A stretch of DNA of 64,000 bases. It comes from Oscillospiraceae bacterium. Its GTDB lineage: Bacteria > Bacillota > Clostridia > Oscillospirales > Ruminococcaceae. The notes below the pieces were generated by a model. That model ran no database searches and was not told where the DNA came from. It worked only from the letters and a program-made list of their open reading frames with translations. The stretch lies in assembly GCA_017414435.1 (NCBI GenBank), contig JAFQMN010000009.1, forward strand, positions 140,248-204,247, written 5' to 3'. Positions 58,898-64,000 of this stretch are shown one piece after another. A program made the translations under genes and the position numbers. Numbering within the stretch: position 1 is the stretch's first letter; each line of letters opens with the position of its first letter.

Positions 58898-59341
58898 ATG
58901 AAAAAAATTAAAAAAACATTGAGCGCAATATTATTTTTAACATGTATTATAGGAACAAATTCGATACTTACATTTGCTTACACCGATGGGGATAGAGAGG
59001 TTAAGTATTATGATTTTAGTTTTGGAAGTGGTGAAGGAGCAACCTCTTCTTCTTCATCTATGAAAAGACTGTATGATAGAGAATGGGTTGTTACAGTTGA
59101 GAGCAGAGCTAATAACAAATATGCAATTACATATGCAATGGTAGATAATAATGGAACGGAATGGGAAAATGCATTGGTAAGTAATGTAGCTAAAAGCAGT
59201 GGAACAGGGAATTTTGGTGGAACTTATTATAGCTCTAAAACAATAGGGAAGAAATTGTACCTCGGTGGAGCAATTGATCCTAGGGACATAAATGCCAGAG
59301 TGACCTCAAGCGGGCAATGGAGCACAGATGCTCATAAATAA
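58898..59341 (+). CDS. Small secreted protein, DUF2712-like
   Basis: 147 residues. Signal peptide (MKKIKKTLSAILFLTCIIGTNSILTFA, cleavage near TFA-Y). The mature 120 residues are beta-rich: REWVVTVESRANNKYAITYAMVDNNGTEW, ending KKLYLGGAIDPRDINARVTSSGQWSTD; the LGG...D....R.SG.WS.D end recalls the DUF2712 family, which sits beside ABC transporters in Bacilli. No cysteines after cleavage. Strong GGAGGAG site. The first gene of a unit with lipoprotein, membrane proteins and ATPase, suggesting that it is a secreted effector or bacteriocin-like product; that is inference. Confidence 0.6.
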   Translation: MKKIKKTLSAILFLTCIIGTNSILTFAYTDGDREVKYYDFSFGSGEGATSSSSSMKRLYDREWVVTVESRANNKYAITYAMVDNNGTEWENALVSNVAKSSGTGNFGGTYYSSKTIGKKLYLGGAIDPRDINARVTSSGQWSTDAHK

Positions 59342-59360
59342 TAATACATAGTTTATTTAT

Positions 59361-59396
59361 CATAATGGAAAATAAGGCGCCTATTTCTCCATTATG
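59361..59396 (+). terminator. Intercistronic hairpin after the secreted protein
   Basis: CATAATGGA (59361-59369) pairs with TCCATTATG (59388-59396), with an inner AAATA..TATTT extension. There is no T-run, so it is more likely an mRNA-stabilising or attenuating hairpin that lowers expression of the downstream genes relative to the first. Confidence 0.55.
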
Positions 59397-59409
59397 TGAG
59401 GAGTAATTT

Positions 59410-60492
59410 ATGAAAAGAATGTTTGTTATTACTATTTCTTGTCTTGTATGTTTTTGCTCATGTGCAGAGCCCCCAAGAAGTAGAAAGATTGATGGTATTG
59501 TTGTTGCAGACGATGTGTCTGAAAACAGGGATGTGGATAATAATTATGAGGATTTTGCATCAAGAAATATGCGGATCCTTTTAGATAGTAAAAAGCATGT
59601 TACGTCATATTTTGAAGATGATGTCAAAAATAACAAATGGATTATAGATGCAGATGTTATTACAGACAATGTAACTCGAGTTTCATCTTATAAGTATGTT
59701 GTTAAAAATATTACAGATAACATTCGAAAAAAAATATTTGAAAATATTTTTGGTAAAAAATCATCAGAGATCAAATATGATGAAATAAGTGAGATATATG
59801 AACTAAAATTATCTGAAACTATTGGAGATTATTGGTCATATGAAATCAGTTACTCAAATGGAGGGAAGACAATTCCAGGTGAGCAAATTTTTATTTTGGA
59901 GTATAGATATCCAGATTTAAACCCATTTAAAGAGAATCTTGTTCAAGAATTTAATGAAGAAAAATATCCAATCTCGCTTAAAGAAGCAACTTTGAAATGT
60001 GATAAAATTGTAAATAATATATTCAATAGTAGTGAATATTCACTTGAAGATGTATATGCATATGGAACAAATGGTAGACGTCCATATTTTAAAATTGTAT
60101 ATAAAAAGTACCTAGATGGAATGCCAGTTACTTCATATAATGATTTATGTTTTTTGTATGATAAAGATGGGATTGAAAAAATATCTGGTTCTGTTTATTT
60201 AACGGAAGAAATAAATTCTCCAATTTCAATTCATAATGTTGATTTTGCAATTGAAGTTCTTAAAAAGAATGTAAAATTTAGTGAATTTGAAGATAATAAA
60301 GTATGTATTGAAAAAATAAAATTAGAATACTTAGCCAGAATAACTGACGACAATGATATTATTATTGAACCAATTTGGAGATTTTATATCGGCAATAATG
60401 AGCAGGATATTTGTAATAATAAAAATGCTATTCTTGCAGTAACTGCCGTTGACGGTGAATTTATTTTAGAAAAAAGGGGAAGTACAATTTGA
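59410..60492 (+). CDS. Lipoprotein of unknown function
   Basis: 360 residues. Lipoprotein signal (CLVCFCSCAEPP, Cys about 17 or 19). A large acidic domain with repeated helix-strand units (ISLKEATLKCDKIVNNIF, SIHNVDFAIEVLKKN) of the sort found in PepSY/YycH-like lipoproteins. GTGAGGAG site. Overlaps the membrane protein gene by 4 bases. Likely the sensor, immunity or binding component of the ABC unit; function not known. Confidence 0.65.
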   Translation: MKRMFVITISCLVCFCSCAEPPRSRKIDGIVVADDVSENRDVDNNYEDFASRNMRILLDSKKHVTSYFEDDVKNNKWIIDADVITDNVTRVSSYKYVVKNITDNIRKKIFENIFGKKSSEIKYDEISEIYELKLSETIGDYWSYEISYSNGGKTIPGEQIFILEYRYPDLNPFKENLVQEFNEEKYPISLKEATLKCDKIVNNIFNSSEYSLEDVYAYGTNGRRPYFKIVYKKYLDGMPVTSYNDLCFLYDKDGIEKISGSVYLTEEINSPISIHNVDFAIEVLKKNVKFSEFEDNKVCIEKIKLEYLARITDDNDIIIEPIWRFYIGNNEQDICNNKNAILAVTAVDGEFILEKRGSTI

Positions 60493-61298
60493 CAGAATCA
60501 TTAAAAATGAGAATAAAAAACACATTGTTTTCACCTTTTATGGTTGTTAGTGTTTTGCTTGGACTCTTGTTTTTGCTTCGTGGAAAGGTGCTTAGTGTTA
60601 TAAGCTACAACTGTCGATACAATGCACATCTTTCTTTTAAAGATGTGGGAGATATGTTTTTGCAAGACATCCACACAGCACACGTAATAAGTGGATATGA
60701 TGTTTTTGCTCCTATATTTGCTGTATTACCATCTGCCACAATTTTCTGCGATGATTTCAATAGTGGTTATATAAAATGGATACTTAATAGATCTTCAAGG
60801 AAAAGATACATAAAAGAAATAATGCTATGTTCATCTGTGGGAGGCAGTTTAGCAATTTTTTTGCCGTCATTATTGTCAGGGTTATTTTACTTAATAAATG
60901 GAAAGTTAAATTTTTATGATGATGACCTAAGTTTTTTGTTTTTGGGGGAAACGGTTTATGCAAATTTTCAGTATGTTTGGAACGGTATAGCTATGTTCTT
61001 ATTTTTACTAGCTATTAGTTTATTGTTTGGTGCTTTTTGGTCTAATGTAGGTTTATTAGTGTCTATTCTTACAACAAATAAATATTTAACTTTAGTAATG
61101 CCGTTTGCATTATATTTTATAATACATCTTATATTATATAGAACAGGTGGTCTATTATTTAGCCCTATGAACGTACTTATGCCAAGCGCTTCGTTTATTC
61201 CATTTATTTCCTTTCCTGTGGTTTATCAAGGCATATTGCTTTTTTTAATTATATTAGTTTGTAAAAGATTATTCAAGGAGAAACTACAGAATGTTTAA
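60489..61298 (+). CDS. ABC-2-like membrane protein A
   Basis: 269 residues, TTG start coupled to the preceding stop. About six membrane helices (for example 17-27, 115-135, 160-182, 195-215, 240-258) and a short N-terminal region like ABC-2 permeases. No ATPase domain. One of three consecutive small permeases served by the ATPase at 62842. Identity by topology only. Confidence 0.65.
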   Translation: MTESLKMRIKNTLFSPFMVVSVLLGLLFLLRGKVLSVISYNCRYNAHLSFKDVGDMFLQDIHTAHVISGYDVFAPIFAVLPSATIFCDDFNSGYIKWILNRSSRKRYIKEIMLCSSVGGSLAIFLPSLLSGLFYLINGKLNFYDDDLSFLFLGETVYANFQYVWNGIAMFLFLLAISLLFGAFWSNVGLLVSILTTNKYLTLVMPFALYFIIHLILYRTGGLLFSPMNVLMPSASFIPFISFPVVYQGILLFLIILVCKRLFKEKLQNV

Positions 61299-62136
61299 AG
61301 TTTGTTTTTTACAAATAAGAAGTATGTTTTTTTCATACAGATTCTACATTGCAATAATTATAGGTGTTATAATTCAATGTATAAACAACACTCCGCTATA
61401 TGAATTTTCTGTTACAATGAAGGAACCTCTCAATTTTTTAGAAGGATTTATTTATTTTTCAGCAGATAAGTACTCTATTTCTGCAGCATTTTTGGGAATT
61501 ATATTAGCTGTTTCTGAAATTCCTTTTCTATCTAATATAGAAAGTTATGTTATGACAAGAATTACCGTGAAAAAATGGTCGTATGGAAAGATATTATATA
61601 TTTTTCTTTCGTGCATATTTTATTATTTTATGATACTAATTGGCAGTGCTATTTTTTTATCGAGTAATTCTTTTATTTCTAATTCTTGGAGTAAACTTTT
61701 CTATAAGATATCAAGTGAAGGAAACATTCTAAGTTATAACTTATATTTTCCTTATAAATATGTACTTCGAATCTCTCCATTAATTGCAGCTTTTTGTTCT
61801 TTTATACTAAATGTGCTATACGCATTTACAATGTGCCTTCTGTTATTTATGCTTTGCTTACTTTTCCGTAGAAAATCAGCTTATATAACTACAATGATGT
61901 TACATATCATTTCATATATGATTCTTATTTTGTTTAAATCTCCAATTTATTACAAAGCTTCGCTTTTGGGGCAAAGTATGATAGTATATCATTCAATAGA
62001 TGGACATCGCGCTGATATGCTCTGGACTATAAACGAATCATTGTTTCTATTTTTAATAGTAGATGTGTTATTAATTATAGGGATTAATAAAAGCGTAAAG
62101 AAGTATGGTCCTAAAACTGCTATAGGGATGGCGTAA
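61291..62136 (+). CDS. ABC-2-like membrane protein B
   Basis: 281 residues; ATG overlaps the previous gene by 8 bases, behind CAAGGAGAAA. Hydrophobic throughout, with about six helices (for example 15-33, 62-75, 105-130, 160-205, 215-232, 248-270). Probably forms the channel with its neighbours. No characteristic motif beyond topology. Confidence 0.65.
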   Translation: MFKVCFLQIRSMFFSYRFYIAIIIGVIIQCINNTPLYEFSVTMKEPLNFLEGFIYFSADKYSISAAFLGIILAVSEIPFLSNIESYVMTRITVKKWSYGKILYIFLSCIFYYFMILIGSAIFLSSNSFISNSWSKLFYKISSEGNILSYNLYFPYKYVLRISPLIAAFCSFILNVLYAFTMCLLLFMLCLLFRRKSAYITTMMLHIISYMILILFKSPIYYKASLLGQSMIVYHSIDGHRADMLWTINESLFLFLIVDVLLIIGINKSVKKYGPKTAIGMA

Positions 62137-62137
62137 A

Positions 62138-62830
62138 ATGAGGCTAAAAAAATATGAAATAAGATACTTGTGCATAACCACCGTGATATCTTTTCTATGG
62201 GTAGTAATGCTTTCATATTTGTCACAATCTAAAGATATTAATCAAATATTAGGTAATTTTTCTCCGAGCAAGAGTTTGAAATTAGATGTGCAACACATTA
62301 TGCAATGGAATTTAGCTGTACTGTTCCCAACATTAATAGCAAACAATTATTTTATTAAAGAAATGGGAAACATAAGGTATTATACCATGGTTAGATCAAA
62401 ACGAATTAAAGACTGGTATAGTTATAGAAGTTTTTTTATTTGCATAATTTGTATATTCTATATTTTAACAGTAATTGTTTATACATTTGGAAGCCATAAT
62501 TCGCATATTGCAAAAGATTTTGAATGCCTATTTTCATTTTGCTTTCACACTTTAATTATGGCTTTTTTCTCGGTGTTAATTTATATACATTATAAAAAAG
62601 AAATCAAATTCATAATACTTTTTTACTTATTTATTGAAGGTATTTTATTGGTTTTAGGGCACTTTGTACCACAACTTGGATATTGGTTTTTACCCTATTT
62701 GGGGATGTCAGCCAATGTCGTTCGTGGCACTTTTGAATGTGAATATATTTTATTTAAGGCGGTTATTATAATAACTATTTTATTTACAGGAGCTTTCGCA
62801 GCAAGAAGATCGCTAATAAAGGCTATGTGA
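62138..62830 (+). CDS. ABC-2-like membrane protein C
   Basis: 230 residues; starts 2 bases after the previous stop. About six helices, including the first at 10-25 and a final one at 205-222, with a basic C-terminus (FAARRSLIKAM). Third permease of the unit. Its small size compared with typical ABC-2 permeases is shared by the two before it. Confidence 0.62.
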   Translation: MRLKKYEIRYLCITTVISFLWVVMLSYLSQSKDINQILGNFSPSKSLKLDVQHIMQWNLAVLFPTLIANNYFIKEMGNIRYYTMVRSKRIKDWYSYRSFFICIICIFYILTVIVYTFGSHNSHIAKDFECLFSFCFHTLIMAFFSVLIYIHYKKEIKFIILFYLFIEGILLVLGHFVPQLGYWFLPYLGMSANVVRGTFECEYILFKAVIIITILFTGAFAARRSLIKAM

Positions 62831-62841
62831 GGTAGTAAATT

Positions 62842-63513
62842 ATGAATCAGATTATTTTAGAACATGTTACAAAGAAGTTTAAGAATATCGTAGCGCTTAA
62901 TGACATTAATGCAGAATTCCACGATGGAAAAATTTATGGGATTATTGGGAGGAATGGCTCAGGGAAGACGGTTTTATTAAAAGCTATTTGCGGCTTAACT
63001 AGAATAGATGCTGGAACTGTAACCATATCTGGCAAGGTAATTGGCAATGAAATTGATTTCCCTGAAAATGTCGGAATTATTATTGAAAATCCAGGGTTTT
63101 TGCCTAGTTATAGCGCATATAACAATTTGAAATATCTTGCATCATTAAGAAATAAAATTGGAGATACAGAGATTAAAGATACAATGAATTTAGTTGGAAT
63201 TGATCCTGATAATAAGCAACATGTCGGGAAATTTTCTCTTGGCATGAAACAAAGGCTTGGCTTAGCACAAGCAATCATGGAAAATCCTGATATACTAATT
63301 TTAGATGAACCTATGAATGGCCTTGATAAAAATGGTGTTGTTGATGTTAGGAAGATAATACTCGACTATAAACAACCGAATAAAATTGTCATTTTGGTTT
63401 CTCATAATTCAGAAGACATTAAAACCTTGTGTGACTTCGTATATGAAATGGATCAAGGACAACTGAACGAAATTGACCACTACAGCGTTGACGAAAGCAG
63501 GCAAGTTGATTAA
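62842..63513 (+). CDS. ABC transporter ATPase (bacitracin/lantibiotic-type)
   Basis: 223 residues. Walker A GIIGRNGSGKTVLLKAI (about 34-48), Q-loop region VGIIIENPGFLPSYSA, signature FSLGMKQRLGLAQAIM, Walker B ILILDEPMNGLD and H-loop VSHNSED. The FSLGMKQRLG signature is that of the BcrA/lantibiotic-immunity ATPases. Energises the three membrane proteins upstream, either exporting the secreted protein, giving self-immunity or removing antibiotics. GAGGTAG site. Confidence 0.85.
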   Translation: MNQIILEHVTKKFKNIVALNDINAEFHDGKIYGIIGRNGSGKTVLLKAICGLTRIDAGTVTISGKVIGNEIDFPENVGIIIENPGFLPSYSAYNNLKYLASLRNKIGDTEIKDTMNLVGIDPDNKQHVGKFSLGMKQRLGLAQAIMENPDILILDEPMNGLDKNGVVDVRKIILDYKQPNKIVILVSHNSEDIKTLCDFVYEMDQGQLNEIDHYSVDESRQVD

Positions 63514-63786
63514 AATAGGGCGAACAGCATCTGGAATAAAGAAGGTTATTCCAGTCAACTTTAGACCGGGGTAGATGCCAGTAGCCACAGCAGGCAGTTC
63601 AGCATTAGCATTAGAAGCAGTACCACAGATGATAATAGAGAATGTGGAGGAGGCAAAACAAGCTCTAGGCATATTGAGAAGCACATTGATGCAGGCAGGG
63701 AAAGTAGCAGGCAGCGGTGCAGTGGCAGGAGGAGGCGGTTCCAGCTTAGCACACGATATTGGCTCTACTTCTTCTACTACTACACC
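63496..63786 (+). pseudogene. Remnant of an unidentified gene
   Basis: A frame different from the ATPase reads GRTASGIKKVIPVNFRPG, then a TAG at 63571-63573, then MPVATAGSSALALEAVPQ and a Gly/Ala/Ser-rich end (VAGSGAVAGGGGSSLAHD). No start or ribosome site lies upstream, and the G/C content is higher than the neighbours. The reading runs into the minus-strand methyltransferase remnant, so it looks like the tail of a foreign gene with an in-frame stop. Identity unknown. Confidence 0.4.
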
Positions 63787-64000
63787 TCAATATATACCTA
63801 GAGGGTGCTTATTTTTTATAAGTATCCTAACAAACACCTCTTTACCATTTATACAAAGAGGTGTTTTATATTTATCACTATTCCTAAGCTCTAATATCTC
63901 AAATTGCTCAGGGTTATACTTATCTAAAAACGTTATTGGTACCCTATTACCCCTGCAAAGTCACAAGGAATATCTGCAACTTTACTCACTTCTATTGCAT
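63787..64000 (-). pseudogene. 3' end of an EcoRI-family adenine methyltransferase (copy 2), frameshifted and cut by the window edge
   Basis: On the minus strand: AIEVSKVADIPCDFAGVIG, then after a one-base frameshift at 63942-63944, VPITFLDKYNPEQFEILEL, KTPLCINGKEVFVRILIKNK and a stop at 63787-63789. PITFLDKYNPEQFEI is the hallmark C-terminus of EcoRI-family adenine methyltransferases. One missing G (three where four are needed) breaks the frame. The 5' part of the gene extends beyond the window. It shares a 79-bp near-identical block with copy 1. Confidence 0.78.

Noticed and set aside
63787..64000. Programmed frameshift in the methyltransferase end
   Set aside because: The break lacks a slippery heptamer, and copy 1 is even more decayed, so simple mutation is more likely.

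Overview
The window is about 64 kb of AT-rich DNA from a low-GC Gram-positive bacterium, most likely a Clostridia member (Firmicutes/Bacillota). The evidence is GatCAB together with AsnS, an Asp23/Gls24-NusB pair, a MutS2 with a Smr tail, a DUF5711-type propeller protein, a DacF-type PBP, many TTG/GTG starts behind strong AAGGAGG-type ribosome sites, and the standard genetic code. Nearly every gene lies on the + strand; the main exception is a TrmH-family methyltransferase at 10.2-11.0 kb. No rRNA, tRNA, CRISPR array or recognisable transposase was seen.

Layout. 0-10 kb: a membrane-anchored kinase-fold protein, a frame-broken secreted GIN/DUF2807 protein whose break sits in a G7 tract, leuS, a SHOCT protein, DivIC, an S1-domain protein, thrS without a TGS domain, and two unassigned genes, the first clearly exported. 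A non-coding A-rich stretch of about 640 bp follows (9.54-10.18 kb) and holds a perfect 20-bp palindrome containing a parS-like core. 11-49.5 kb is a long, tightly packed housekeeping block: Asp23-nusB; asnB, an ATP-grasp ligase and an aspartate racemase (candidate D-Asp/D-Asn peptidoglycan bridge cassette); ligA-gatCAB-asnS-ruvB-glmM-rRNA MTase; ecfA1-ecfA2-ecfT-truA; radC, an ABC exporter, cvpA, clpE, dacF, nifS-nifU-tgt-rimI-fba; yebC-dut-comM-ruvC-ruvA-nfo-mutS2; and a ferritin-like protein with a small winged-helix protein.

49.5-64 kb is accessory. It opens with a subtilase-like lipoprotein. Next is a RiPP-type locus resembling the CXXX-repeat peptide systems: a 700-residue polypeptide that appears to fuse two maturases, the small partner protein, and an ABC exporter pair whose second member is broken by a DUF6273-like secreted-protein cassette. 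Then comes a six-gene unit (DUF2712-like secreted protein, lipoprotein, three membrane proteins, ABC ATPase). Two decayed 3' ends of an EcoRI-family adenine methyltransferase lie on the minus strand at 55.9 and 63.8-64.0 kb and share a 79-bp near-identical repeat, which suggests a mobile or recombining element.

A common theme is runs of 7-8 G in the three places where surface or secreted functions are controlled: one inside the GIN-protein gene and two directly before the -35 boxes of the subtilase promoter and of a promoter upstream of the DUF2712-like operon. The two promoters share G8-TATT(T/G)ACA. Slipped-strand phase variation of surface functions is the simplest reading. All functional calls are by reading the sequence; no database search was run.
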